A stretch of DNA of 64,000 nt from Mycobacterium basiliense. GTDB lineage: Bacteria > Actinomycetota > Actinomycetes > Mycobacteriales > Mycobacteriaceae. The notes beneath the pieces were generated by a model that saw nothing but the letters and a program-made list of their open reading frames with translations, was not told the origin of the DNA and did no database searches. A program made the translations under genes and the position numbers. Positions 37,674 to 48,217 of the stretch are shown here, in pieces (the stretch's first letter is position 1; every line of letters starts with the position of its first letter). The stretch spans positions 992,001-1,056,000 of the forward strand of contig NZ_LR130759.1 in assembly GCF_900292015.1 (NCBI RefSeq). Direction: 5' to 3'.

Positions 37674-38834
37674 CTAAGCGTTGGCGCGAAACCGTGCGGC
37701 CTCGGCACGACCGATGACTACCCGCATGATCTCGTTGGTCCCTTCCAGGATTCGATGGACCCGCAGGTCGCGGATGATCTTCTCGAGACCATACTCGCGC
37801 AGGTAGCCGTAGCCGCCGTGGAGCTGCAGCGCCTTGTCGGCGACGTCGAAGCAGGTGTCCGTGACGTAGCGTTTGGCCATCGCGCACAGCTCGACCTTGT
37901 CGGCATCGTCCTCGTCCAGTGCGTTTGCCGCCCGCCACAACAACATTCGCGATGTCTGCAATGCGGTGGCCATATCGGCCAAGGTGAACCGGACGGTCGG
38001 CTCGTCGAGGAGGCTGGTGCCGAACGCCTGCCGATCACGCACATAGGCGCCGGCCTTGTCAAAGGCCGCCTGGGCGCCGCCGAGCGAGCAGGCCGCGATG
38101 TTGAGCCGGCCACCGTTGAGTCCGCTCATCGCGATTCCAAAGCCGGCGCCTTCGCCGTCGATGCCGCCGAGCATCGCGTCGGCGGGTACCCGAACCCCAT
38201 CCAGCACCACCTGCGCAGTGGGTTGTGCGTGCCAGCCCATCTTCTCTTCGAGAGCGCCGAAACTCATTCCCGGAGTGCCATTTTCGACGATGAAAGCGGA
38301 GATGCCACGTGGACCCTCACCGCCGGTCCGTGCCATCACCACGTACACATCAGATGTGCCTGCACCGGAGATGAACTGCTTGACGCCGTCGAGCACATAG
38401 TCTGAACCCTGCTGGACCGCGCGGGTGCTCAACGCGCTGGCGTCCGACCCGGCGCCGGGCTCGGTGAGACAGTAGCTGGCGATGACATCCATTGTGGCCA
38501 GCCGCGGGATCCAATCCTTACGCTGTTCGTCGGTGCCGAAGCAGTCGATCATCCACGCACACATGTTGTGGATGGACAGGAAGGCGGCGGTGACCGGGTC
38601 GGCGATCGCCAACTGCTCGAAGATGCGCACCCCATCGAGCCGGCGCAGACCGCTGCCGCCCACGTCGTCACGGCAGTAAATGGCCGCCATCCCCAGTTCG
38701 GCGGCTTCGCGTAGCACGTCGACCGGAAAATGCTTGCTGGCATCCCATTCCAGCGCGTACGGGGCCAGTCGTTTGGCCGCGAATGCGGCCGCGGTCTCGG
38801 TGATCACCCGTTCGTCGTCGTTGAGCGTAAACAT
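37674..38834 (-). CDS. fadE9: Acyl-CoA dehydrogenase, isobutyryl-CoA type (FadE9)
   Basis: A FAD-dependent dehydrogenase of 386 residues that fits isobutyryl-CoA oxidation in valine catabolism given its neighbours. Signatures: YCLTEPGAGSDASAL, GVKQFISGAG, the C-terminal QLHGGYGYLREYGLEKIIRDLR and the catalytic Glu in LEGTNEIMR. The ATG at 38834 (MFTLNDDERVI) lies five bases after the mmsA stop; the frame upstream is antisense-like sequence inside mmsA. Confidence 0.93.
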   Translation of the reverse strand: MFTLNDDERVITETAAAFAAKRLAPYALEWDASKHFPVDVLREAAELGMAAIYCRDDVGGSGLRRLDGVRIFEQLAIADPVTAAFLSIHNMCAWMIDCFGTDEQRKDWIPRLATMDVIASYCLTEPGAGSDASALSTRAVQQGSDYVLDGVKQFISGAGTSDVYVVMARTGGEGPRGISAFIVENGTPGMSFGALEEKMGWHAQPTAQVVLDGVRVPADAMLGGIDGEGAGFGIAMSGLNGGRLNIAACSLGGAQAAFDKAGAYVRDRQAFGTSLLDEPTVRFTLADMATALQTSRMLLWRAANALDEDDADKVELCAMAKRYVTDTCFDVADKALQLHGGYGYLREYGLEKIIRDLRVHRILEGTNEIMRVVIGRAEAARFRANA

Positions 38835-38839
38835 TGCGC

Positions 38840-40360
38840 TTATTTCATTGTTGGGATCACGAATTCGGCCCCGTCTTTGATGCCGGACGGCCACCGAGAG
38901 GTGACGGTCTTGACCTTGGTATAGAACTGGATCGATGTCGGGCCGTGTTGGTTGAGGTCGCCGAAGCCCGAGCGCTTCCAGCCGCCGAAGGTGTGATACG
39001 CGACCGGGACAGGGATCGGGACGTTGACGCCGACCATGCCCACCTGTACCCGGGACACGAAGTCGCGAGCGGTGTCGCCGTCGCGGGTGAAGACCGCGAC
39101 ACCGTTGCCGTACTCGTGCTCCGAGGGCAGCCGCAACGCCTCTTCGTAGTCGTGGGCGCGGACCATGCACAACACCGGACCGAAGATCTCATCGGTGTAG
39201 ATGGACATATCGGGAGTGACGTGGTCGAACAGGGTCGGGCCGATGAAGTAGCCCGCTTCCAGGTTCGCGTCACCGAATGCCAGATCGTCACTGGCCCGCT
39301 CTCGGCCGTCTATCACCAGTTCGGCGCCGGTTGCGACGCCCTGACCGATGTAGTCGCGTACCCGGGTGAGTGCGGCCTCGGTGACCAACGGGCCGTAATC
39401 GGCCTTGGGGTCCAGACTGTGCCCGACCCGCAGGTTGTTGATACGTTCAACAAGTTTGGCGCGCAGCCGATCCGCTGTTTGTTCACCAACCGGCACCGCG
39501 ACGCTGATTGCCATGCAGCGTTCGCCCGCACTGCCGTATCCGGCGCCGATCAGTGCGTCGACAGCCTGGTCGAGGTCGGCGTCCGGCATCACGATCATGT
39601 GGTTCTTGGCGCCGCCGAAGCATTGCGAACGCTTGCCGGTGGCCGCGGCACCGGAGTAGATGTATTGGGCGATGTCGGAGCTGCCAACAAAGCCGACCGC
39701 TTTGATGTCGGGGTGATTCAGGATGGCGTCGACGGCTTCCTTGTCACCGTGCACGACTTGGAAGACGCCGGGGGGCAGGCCCGCCTCAACGAAGAGCTCG
39801 GCCAATCGCAGCGGAACCGACGGGTCACGCTCACTGGGTTTGAGGACGAAGGCATTTCCACATGCCAGTGCGGGTCCGGCTTTCCACAGCGGGATCATCG
39901 CCGGGAAGTTGAACGGGGTGATGCCCGCGACCACGCCGAGCGGCTGCCGCAGCGAGTACACGTCGATGCCCGGACCGGCGCCCTCGGTGTATTCGCCCTT
40001 GAGCAGGTGGGGGATGCCGATGCAGAACTCGATCACCTCGATGCCGCGCTGGATGTCACCGCGAGCGTCCGGCAGCGTCTTGCCGTGCTCACGGGACAGC
40101 AGCTCGGCGAGCTCGTCCGTGTTGTCGTTGACCAACTCGATGAATCGCATCAGCACCCGCGCGCGACGCTGTGGATTCCAAGCCGCCCAACCTATTTGGG
40201 CTTTTGCGGCGCCTGCGACCGCGGCGTCGATGTCGGCCTGTGCCGCCATGGCCACCTTCGCCTGGACCTGGCCGGTGTTGGGGTCGAGGACGTCGGCGGT
40301 GCGGGCCGACTGGCCCGGGGTGCGGTGTCCATCAATGAAATGCGGAATTTGTGTGGTCAT
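38840..40360 (-). CDS. mmsA: Methylmalonate-semialdehyde dehydrogenase (acylating)
   Basis: Converts methylmalonate semialdehyde to propionyl-CoA, the last step of valine degradation, with CoA and NAD. The 506-residue aldehyde dehydrogenase shows GITPFNFPAMIPLW, the NAD loop VGFVGSSDIAQYIY, and the nucleophile Cys282 in GSAGERCMAIS. The usual catalytic Glu is replaced by Asn in GGAKNHMIV, as normal for this CoA-dependent subfamily. First gene of the operon. A decayed ABC ATPase lies upstream. Confidence 0.94.
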   Translation of the reverse strand: MTTQIPHFIDGHRTPGQSARTADVLDPNTGQVQAKVAMAAQADIDAAVAGAAKAQIGWAAWNPQRRARVLMRFIELVNDNTDELAELLSREHGKTLPDARGDIQRGIEVIEFCIGIPHLLKGEYTEGAGPGIDVYSLRQPLGVVAGITPFNFPAMIPLWKAGPALACGNAFVLKPSERDPSVPLRLAELFVEAGLPPGVFQVVHGDKEAVDAILNHPDIKAVGFVGSSDIAQYIYSGAAATGKRSQCFGGAKNHMIVMPDADLDQAVDALIGAGYGSAGERCMAISVAVPVGEQTADRLRAKLVERINNLRVGHSLDPKADYGPLVTEAALTRVRDYIGQGVATGAELVIDGRERASDDLAFGDANLEAGYFIGPTLFDHVTPDMSIYTDEIFGPVLCMVRAHDYEEALRLPSEHEYGNGVAVFTRDGDTARDFVSRVQVGMVGVNVPIPVPVAYHTFGGWKRSGFGDLNQHGPTSIQFYTKVKTVTSRWPSGIKDGAEFVIPTMK

Positions 40361-40424
40361 GGCTTTCCCGTGGAGGTCGTCAATTCTGGGAGAATACTTG
40401 CATATCCTAGTAACTGTGGTCGCG

Positions 40425-40735
40425 GATGCGCAAGGGCGTTCTCCCGCACCGACAGGGTCGGCGGCAGGTTGAAGAATTGAAATACGAATCCCACGTGACG
40501 ATGCCGAAACTCGGACTGTTGGTCTTCGCTGAGGCGGTCGATGCCCGCACCGTCGAAAACGATGGACCCAGAATCGGGGGAGTCCAACGCGCCGAGCAGG
40601 CGTAGCAACGTGCTCTTGCCCGCCCCCGAGGGCCCGACGATCGACACGAATTGGCCACCCGCCAACTGCAGACTGATTTGTCAATCGCCCGCACGGTTTG
40701 CTCGCCGAGCCGATCTCGCGCACCACTTCCCGCTG
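40425..40735 (-). pseudogene. Remnant of an ABC-transporter ATPase (LolD/MacB type)
   Basis: Reverse-strand sequence reads VVREIGS / GEQTVRAIDK / LQLAGGQFVSIVGPSGAGKSTLLRLLGALDSPDSG, then FQFFNLPPTLSVREN, clearly an ABC ATPase with Walker A GPSGAGKST. Two one-base deletions split it: between GS and GE near 40706, and between 40676 and 40677, where restoring one G gives DKVSLQLAGG. Homology stops at about 40430, after the Q-loop, so signature, Walker B and H-loop are gone. It sits upstream of the mmsA start, at the junction where gene order departs from M. tuberculosis. Confidence 0.8.
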
Positions 40736-40892
40736 CTCGACCGTTGGTGCCCTTCCACCGGCCGAAAGACCCTGCGTGTGTTGTCCGCGGGCCATATCGG
40801 GATAACAAGCCCGGCCCGGGCTCGGTTTGACGCCGCAGAGGTGCGCCCGCGCGACGGCGCCCGGTTACCCGATCCGCTGATCTCCCGGCGGC

Positions 40893-41375
40893 CTAGGGGC
40901 AGGTGGCGTCGACTTCGAAGGCCTTGCTGACCTGCTGCCCCGCGTTATCAACGCCGGTCGCGGTGCCCTTGATCTGGTAGCTACTGCCATTCTTGGTCGC
41001 CGTGGCGGTGTTGCCGGGGGCGCCCTCGGTGAAGCTCATGACCACACCGTCGACCGTGCCGAGCCCAGCGGTATGGACCACCGATGCATCCTGTTCCAGG
41101 CCGACGATCACGCCGGTGACCATGTCGCCGACCGCGATGGAAAACCGTCCCTCGTTGGTCGCGCACACCACCGGGCCGCTGACGTTTTGCGGTTGGCCGC
41201 CGATGATGACCCGCGTTTCACCGGCCGCGGCGGGGGTGGTGCTCGACGCGGACGGGTCAGCGGAACTACTCGATGTGCTCGACGAGGGCTCGGACGACTT
41301 GGTCTCGTTGGAGCACCCGGCAGCGCCGCCAACCAGGGCTGCCGCGCCCAACGCGATGAGCAATTCACGCGTCAC
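40893..41375 (-). CDS. LpqH-like 19-kDa family lipoprotein
   Basis: The 160 residues have a short signal ending AAGC (Cys21), a Ser/Thr-rich linker of about 30 residues like that of LpqH, and the 19-kDa antigen domain: TRVIIGGQPQNVSGPVVCATNEGRFSIAVGD, GLGTVDGVVMSFTEG, and TATKNGSSYQIKGTATGVD with a C-terminal Cys that should pair with the earlier one. LpqH-family lipoproteins are surface exposed, often glycosylated in the linker, and TLR2 ligands. Whether this is LpqH itself or a paralogue cannot be decided here. The signal has only one basic residue. Confidence 0.82.
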   Translation of the reverse strand: MTRELLIALGAAALVGGAAGCSNETKSSEPSSSTSSSSADPSASSTTPAAAGETRVIIGGQPQNVSGPVVCATNEGRFSIAVGDMVTGVIVGLEQDASVVHTAGLGTVDGVVMSFTEGAPGNTATATKNGSSYQIKGTATGVDNAGQQVSKAFEVDATCP

Positions 41376-41443
41376 GACATTCTCCTTCGGGTAGGTCTGT
41401 TGAAGCAGTATGAACGCTCGATTCGCGGCCGTACAGATGTCTG

Positions 41444-42052
41444 CTAGCTATCGCGCAGGGCGTCAATAAACTGGCGGGTCTCTTCCCAGGTTGGCAAGAT
41501 GCCGGACGCGCGCACTTCGTCGAAGCTGGGGGCTGCGGCATCACGGTCGGAGAGCCTGGGCGCCGCGCCGTTGACCAGCGGCCAGTCGATCGCCAGCGCC
41601 GGATCCGTGGCGCAAATGGCGTGTTCTCGCTCCGGGTCATATTCCGCCGAGCACAGATACATCACAGTCGAATTGTCTTCCAGTGCAAGGAAACCATGTG
41701 CGAGGCCCTCGGAGATATAAACCGAACGTCGATCCCGGGCATCTAGCATAACTGCGTCCCAGCGGCCGAATGTTGGTGAGCCCAAACGAATATCGACGAC
41801 AACATCAAATATTGAGCCAGTCACGCAGGTCACATACTTGGCCTGGCTCGGCGGCAGTTGAGCGAAATGTAGGCCGCGAACCACGCCTAACGATGACACC
41901 GAGCAGTTGGCTTGTCGCACGTCGAATCGGTGGCCCGTGAATCCGATAAACCCGCGCTGAGTGAGCCATTCGAAAAACATTCCTCGAGAATCCTTGAGGA
42001 TCGTTGGGGTGATCTCCCAGGTGCCGGGAACGCTGAGCTCGCGTACTTTCAT
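41444..42052 (-). CDS. rmlC: dTDP-4-dehydrorhamnose 3,5-epimerase
   Basis: RmlC makes dTDP-4-keto-L-rhamnose for the rhamnose linker between arabinogalactan and peptidoglycan. The 202-residue cupin has the active-site segment GVVRGLHFAQLPPSQAKYVTCVTGSIFDVVVDIR (His in RGLHF) and GLAHGFLALEDNSTVMYLCSAEY. The ATG at 42052 lies one base after the rmlB stop; an upstream ATG in frame is inside rmlB. Essential in mycobacteria. Confidence 0.95.
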   Translation of the reverse strand: MKVRELSVPGTWEITPTILKDSRGMFFEWLTQRGFIGFTGHRFDVRQANCSVSSLGVVRGLHFAQLPPSQAKYVTCVTGSIFDVVVDIRLGSPTFGRWDAVMLDARDRRSVYISEGLAHGFLALEDNSTVMYLCSAEYDPEREHAICATDPALAIDWPLVNGAAPRLSDRDAAAPSFDEVRASGILPTWEETRQFIDALRDS

Positions 42053-42053
42053 C

Positions 42054-43052
<999 letters not shown>

Positions 43053-43059
43053 TCAAACC

Positions 43060-43920
43060 CTAACGGGTGAGTTCAAGTGCTCCTGCCAGGTCGGTCAGTG
43101 CGGGCACCAGCTTTTCGTCGCGGGAGCCTCGGAGCACCTGGATAGCCACGTGGTCGGCGCCGGCTTCCAGGTGCTCGTTGAGGCGTCGCACGATGGCTTC
43201 GGGGGTGCCATAGGCCACCAGCGCGTCGATCAGTCTGTCGCTGCCCGGCTTGCGGACGTCGTCCTCGGTGAACCCCAGCTTTAGCCAGTTGTTCACGTAG
43301 TTGCTCAGCCCTAGGTAGAAGTCGATGAACTTGCGCCCGACCGCACGGGCTTCGGCGGCGTCCTCGGTGAGGACGACCTTGTGCTCCGGCGCCAGGAACA
43401 CCGTATTGCCCACCAGTTGGCGCGCCTTACCCGTGTGTTCGGGTGGGGTCAGATACGGGTGGGCGCCGGCGCTGCGTTGCGCCGCCAGGCGCAGCATCTT
43501 GGGGCCCAATGCCGCGAGCACCCGGCGGCTGTCCGGCACCATCGCCTGGTCGATGTCATCCAGGTAGGCCACCAGCGCGTCGTAGGGCTTCCGGTATTCC
43601 TGGCTGTGCTCGGGGTGGCCTACCCCGATGCCCAGCACAAACCGTCCCGGATGGGCACTTTCGATGCGTTGATAGGACGCTGCGACCTCGCGGGCCGGTG
43701 CTGACCACACGTTGACGATCCCGGTGGCTATTTGCAGCGACGTGGTCTTATTCAGGGCGGGTTCGACCCACGCCAGGTCCGCATCGGGTGATGCACCGAT
43801 CCATGCGGCGCCGTAGCCCAACGATTCGATCTGCCCCGCCAACTCGGGGCTGAGAGATCGGGTGCCCAGCCAGACGCCGAACCGGCCCAGGTCGGGTTTC
43901 AGTGATGCTGACTCAGTCAT
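43060..43920 (-). CDS. LLM-class F420-dependent oxidoreductase (copy 1, Rv3463-like)
   Basis: 286 residues of the bacterial-luciferase-like F420 family: LGRFGVWLGTRSLSPELAGQIESLGYGAAWIGASP, then TSLQIATGIVNVWSAPAREVAASYQRIESAHPGRFVLGIGVGHPE, followed by a C-terminal barrel end. Corresponds to Rv3463. It follows an upstream paralogue on the same strand after 25 bases and leads into rmlB. Substrate unknown. Confidence 0.88.
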   Translation of the reverse strand: MTESASLKPDLGRFGVWLGTRSLSPELAGQIESLGYGAAWIGASPDADLAWVEPALNKTTSLQIATGIVNVWSAPAREVAASYQRIESAHPGRFVLGIGVGHPEHSQEYRKPYDALVAYLDDIDQAMVPDSRRVLAALGPKMLRLAAQRSAGAHPYLTPPEHTGKARQLVGNTVFLAPEHKVVLTEDAAEARAVGRKFIDFYLGLSNYVNNWLKLGFTEDDVRKPGSDRLIDALVAYGTPEAIVRRLNEHLEAGADHVAIQVLRGSRDEKLVPALTDLAGALELTR

Positions 43921-43945
43921 TGGGTCTGGATACCCCGTTTCCAGT

Positions 43946-44797
43946 TCAGGTGCGGGCCAACCCTAGTGGCCCGGCCAGTTCGGCGAGTGACTGGACCAGG
44001 TTCTCACTTCTGGTGAGAACCTGGACGGGGACGTGGTCGGCGCCGGCGTCGAGGTGTTCGCGCAGTCGTGCCGCGATGGCATCGGTGGTGCCGTAGGCGA
44101 CCACGGAATCGACCAGGCGGTCGCTGCCGGGACGCGCGACATCGTCGTCACGGAAACCCATCCGCTTCCAGCTATTGAGGTAGTTGGCAAGGTTGAGATA
44201 GATGTCGAGGGCCTTACGGCCCACGGCCCGCGCTTTTTCCGGATCGGTGGTCAGTACGACCTTGTGTTCGGGTGCTAGCAACGCCGACGGGCCGATGAGC
44301 TCGCGGGCCCGGGCGGTGTGTTCGGGCGTGGTCAGGTAGGGGTGTGCGCCGGCGCTGCGCCGCGCCGCAAGCCCCAGCACGTGCGGCCCCAGCGCCGCCA
44401 CGACCCGGCGATTGGCCGGAACACCGTAATCGTCCAGTCGGTCGAGGTAGTCCACCAGGGCGTCGTAGGGCTTGCGGTACTCGGTGGTCGCCTCGGGATG
44501 GCCAACGCCGACACCGAGCAAGAAACGCCCGGGATAGGCCGCCTCGATCCGGTGAAACGACTCCGCCACCGGTTTGGCGGGCGCCGACCAGATGTTGACG
44601 ATGCCCGTGGCCACCTGCAAGGTGGTCGTCGCCTCGAGGATGGGCTCGACCCAGGCCAGCTCGGCGGGAGGCGAGCCGCCCACCCAGACCGCCCCGTAGC
44701 CCAGGGCTTCGATTTGCTTGGCCTGCGCTGGGGTGACGCCCCGCCCGAACGATCCGAACCGGCCTAGATCGGGCTTGCTGACGGTTGACGCGGTCAT
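43946..44797 (-). CDS. LLM-class F420-dependent oxidoreductase (copy 2)
   Basis: A 283-residue paralogue of the next gene with matching blocks LGRFGSFGRGVTPAQAKQIEALGYGAVWVGGSP, TTLQVATGIVNIWSAPAKPVAESFHRIEAAYPGRFLLGVGVGHPE and AGAHPYLTTPEHTARARELIG. The pair is a tandem duplication; M. tuberculosis has one gene here as I recall. It is the first gene of the reverse-strand block, divergent from infA across a 254-base gap holding no gene I can support. Confidence 0.88.
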   Translation of the reverse strand: MTASTVSKPDLGRFGSFGRGVTPAQAKQIEALGYGAVWVGGSPPAELAWVEPILEATTTLQVATGIVNIWSAPAKPVAESFHRIEAAYPGRFLLGVGVGHPEATTEYRKPYDALVDYLDRLDDYGVPANRRVVAALGPHVLGLAARRSAGAHPYLTTPEHTARARELIGPSALLAPEHKVVLTTDPEKARAVGRKALDIYLNLANYLNSWKRMGFRDDDVARPGSDRLVDSVVAYGTTDAIAARLREHLDAGADHVPVQVLTRSENLVQSLAELAGPLGLART

Positions 44798-45051
44798 GGT
44801 TGGACCAACTCGGTGGGGGCCTCGCTCTATTCCGTGTCTATTCGGTGCCCTAGCCGTGTGCTAGGCCGATGCTGATGGTTTTGCGTGAGGAAGGGCGATG
44901 CGGGTAAGGTGGACCAACGGTGCGGCGTCCGTGCCGGCTTCTGGCGTGCCCAGTCCTGGAATTTCCACCACCGGTTCACGTTTAGTAGTCGTAGTGCGTG
45001 CTGCGCCGAACCGGGTGCACCGACGAGACAGAGAAGGATCGCCACAAGGTA

Positions 45052-45273
45052 ATGGCCAAGAAGGACGGTGCCATAGAGGTCGAGGGTCGCGTGGTCGAGC
45101 CCCTGCCCAATGCGATGTTCCGCATTGAGCTGGAAAATGGCCACAAGGTGCTCGCCCACATCAGTGGCAAGATGCGGCAGCACTACATCCGCATCTTGCC
45201 GGAGGACCGTGTGGTCGTGGAGTTGTCACCGTACGACCTGTCCCGCGGCCGCATCGTGTACCGCTACAAGTAG
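45052..45273 (+). CDS. infA: Translation initiation factor IF-1
   Basis: IF-1 blocks the A site during initiation. The 73-residue S1-fold protein runs [21 protein letters not shown] through [18 protein letters not shown] to GRIVYRYK. The ATG at 45052 is preceded by ACAAGGT and, further up, GAGAAGGA. It opens the alpha-operon block; the promoter should lie within 44798-45030. Confidence 0.96.
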
Positions 45274-45324
45274 CGGCGACGACACCTAAAGAGAAGCCCA
45301 GAGAAGAACAGGACCGAGACTGCC

Positions 45325-45438
45325 GTGAAGGTGAACCCGAGCGTCAAGCCGATCTGTGACAAGTGCAGGGTGATCCGTCGGCACGGGCGGGTCATGGTGA
45401 TCTGCTCCGATCCGCGCCACAAGCAACGACAGGGTTAG
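45325..45438 (+). CDS. rpmJ: 50S ribosomal protein L36
   Basis: A 37-residue GTG-start protein beginning [16 protein letters not shown]. Zinc ligands Cys11, Cys14, Cys27 and His32 are all present, so this is the zinc-binding form. It lies between infA and rpsM, its conserved place. A 193-base gap without an obvious gene follows, containing an ATGAG-N9-CTCAT inverted repeat. Confidence 0.95.
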
Positions 45439-45631
45439 TCCGTTCGGACCGCCCGACCACCCAATACAACTGAATGCAGACCTCCCAGCACCAATGAGCG
45501 GCTGGCATCAAATGAGATGGGTCAGCTCATCTACGCCCGGACGGAGGCCGGGCCCCGTGTCCAAGTGGATTTTTTGGGCAGGGAACGGACTGGGAAAAGA
45601 CCTCCGCTGAGATCAAGAGGAAACGCCACCT

Positions 45632-46006
45632 ATGGCTCGACTAGTAGGCGTCGATCTGCCGCGTGATAAGCGGATGGAGATCGCGCTGACCTACATCTTC
45701 GGCATCGGCCGTACCCGCTCGAATGAGATTTTGGCCGCCACCGGCATCGATAAGGACCTGCGTACCAAGGACCTCACCGATGATCAGCTGACCCATCTGC
45801 GCGACTACATCGAAGCGAACTTGAAGGTCGAGGGTGACCTGCGCCGCGAGGTGCAGGCCGACATCCGCCGCAAGATCGAGATCGGCTGCTACCAGGGTCT
45901 GCGGCACCGCCGCGGCCTGCCGGTGCGCGGCCAGCGCACCAAGACCAACGCGCGGACCCGCAAAGGCCCCAAGCGCACCATCGCAGGCAAGAAGAAGGCC
46001 AGGTAA
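45632..46006 (+). CDS. rpsM: 30S ribosomal protein S13
   Basis: S13 is in the 30S head and contacts P-site tRNA. The 124 residues start [26 protein letters not shown] and include the helix-hairpin region and [25 protein letters not shown]. Preceded by AAGAGGAAA Shine-Dalgarno sequence. Confidence 0.97.
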   Translation: MARLVGVDLPRDKRMEIALTYIFGIGRTRSNEILAATGIDKDLRTKDLTDDQLTHLRDYIEANLKVEGDLRREVQADIRRKIEIGCYQGLRHRRGLPVRGQRTKTNARTRKGPKRTIAGKKKAR

Positions 46007-46012
46007 ACCCCG

Positions 46013-46432
46013 ATGCCACCAGCAAAAAAAGGGCAGGCAACGTCCGCTAAGAAGGGGCAGAAGACTCGCCGCCGGGAAAAGAAGAATGTGCCGCACGGTG
46101 CCGCGCACATCAAGAGCACGTTCAACAACACGATCGTGACGATCACCGACCCGCAGGGCAACGTCATCGCCTGGGCGTCGTCGGGTCACGTCGGCTTCAA
46201 GGGATCCCGCAAGTCAACACCGTTCGCCGCGCAGCTGGCCGCGGAGAATGCCGCGCGCAAGGCCCAGGAGCATGGGGTGCGCAAGGTGGACGTGTTCGTC
46301 AAGGGGCCGGGTTCGGGCCGCGAGACCGCGATCCGGTCGTTGCAGGCAGCTGGCCTGGAGGTCGGCGCGATCTCCGATGTCACCCCGCAGCCGCACAACG
46401 GTGTCCGCCCGCCCAAGCGTCGGCGCGTCTAG
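46013..46432 (+). CDS. rpsK: 30S ribosomal protein S11
   Basis: S11 is on the 30S platform near the mRNA exit. The 139 residues have a Lys-rich start, then [43 protein letters not shown] and the C-terminal [18 protein letters not shown]. Six bases after rpsM. Confidence 0.97.
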   Translation: MPPAKKGQATSAKKGQKTRRREKKNVPHGAAHIKSTFNNTIVTITDPQGNVIAWASSGHVGFKGSRKSTPFAAQLAAENAARKAQEHGVRKVDVFVKGPGSGRETAIRSLQAAGLEVGAISDVTPQPHNGVRPPKRRRV

Positions 46433-46450
46433 GTCTAGGAGGACATACCA

Positions 46451-47056
46451 ATGGCTCGTTACACCGGACCCGTCACTCGCAAGTCGCGCCGGTTGCGCAC
46501 CGACCTCGTCGGCGGCGACCAGGCCTTCGAGAAGCGTCCCTACCCGCCCGGCCAGCATGGCCGTGCACGCATCAAGGAAAGCGAATATCTGCTGCAGCTG
46601 CAGGAGAAGCAGAAAGCCCGCTTCACCTATGGCGTGATGGAAAAGCAGTTCCGCCGCTACTACGAGGAGGCCGTGCGCCAACCGGGCAAGACCGGTGAGG
46701 AACTGCTGCGGATTCTGGAGAGTCGGCTGGACAACGTCGTGTACCGCGCCGGGTTGGCACGTACCCGCCGGATGGCCCGCCAGCTGGTCAGCCACGGGCA
46801 CTTCAGCGTCAACGGCGTGCACGTCAATGTCCCCAGCTACCGGGTCTCGCAGTACGACATCATCGACGTGCGGGACAAGTCGCTGAACACGGTGCCGTTC
46901 CAGATCGCGCGGGAGACCGCCGGGGACCGCCCCATCCCGTCCTGGATACAGGTCGTCGGCGAGCGCCAGCAGATCTTGATCCACCAATTGCCCGAGCGTG
47001 CCCAGATCGATGTGCCGCTCACCGAGCAGCTGATAGTCGAGTACTACTCGAAGTAA
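46451..47056 (+). CDS. rpsD: 30S ribosomal protein S4 (zinc-free type)
   Basis: S4 nucleates 30S assembly and influences accuracy. The 201 residues contain YPPGQHGRARIKESEYLLQLQEKQKARFTYGVMEKQF and the S4 RNA-binding domain LDNVVYRAGLARTRRMARQLVSHGHFSVNGVHVN. N-terminal cysteines of the zinc-binding S4 are absent. AGGAGG lies before the ATG. Confidence 0.97.
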   Translation: MARYTGPVTRKSRRLRTDLVGGDQAFEKRPYPPGQHGRARIKESEYLLQLQEKQKARFTYGVMEKQFRRYYEEAVRQPGKTGEELLRILESRLDNVVYRAGLARTRRMARQLVSHGHFSVNGVHVNVPSYRVSQYDIIDVRDKSLNTVPFQIARETAGDRPIPSWIQVVGERQQILIHQLPERAQIDVPLTEQLIVEYYSK

Positions 47057-47113
47057 CGCACAGTCTTCCGCTGCGGCGGCCGCCGCAGCGGAGCACCTAA
47101 CGGCATCAAATAG

Positions 47114-48187
<1,074 letters not shown>

Positions 48188-48217
48188 AAGCTTCCGATCT
48201 AGACAGGAGCGTCTGCA

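Noticed and set aside
38834..40480. 548-codon forward frame across fadE9/mmsA
   Set aside because: It mirrors mmsA codons on the other strand and has no recognisable domain; mmsA is full length with all motifs.
40425..40735. ABC ATPase as a live small protein (frame 40357-40665)
   Set aside because: Lacks signature motif, Walker B and H-loop, and homologous sequence continues in other frames on the 5' side.
44798..45051. Short forward frame at 44898-45128 before infA as a gene
   Set aside because: It overlaps infA out of frame, has no similarity, and the region more likely holds the alpha-operon promoter.
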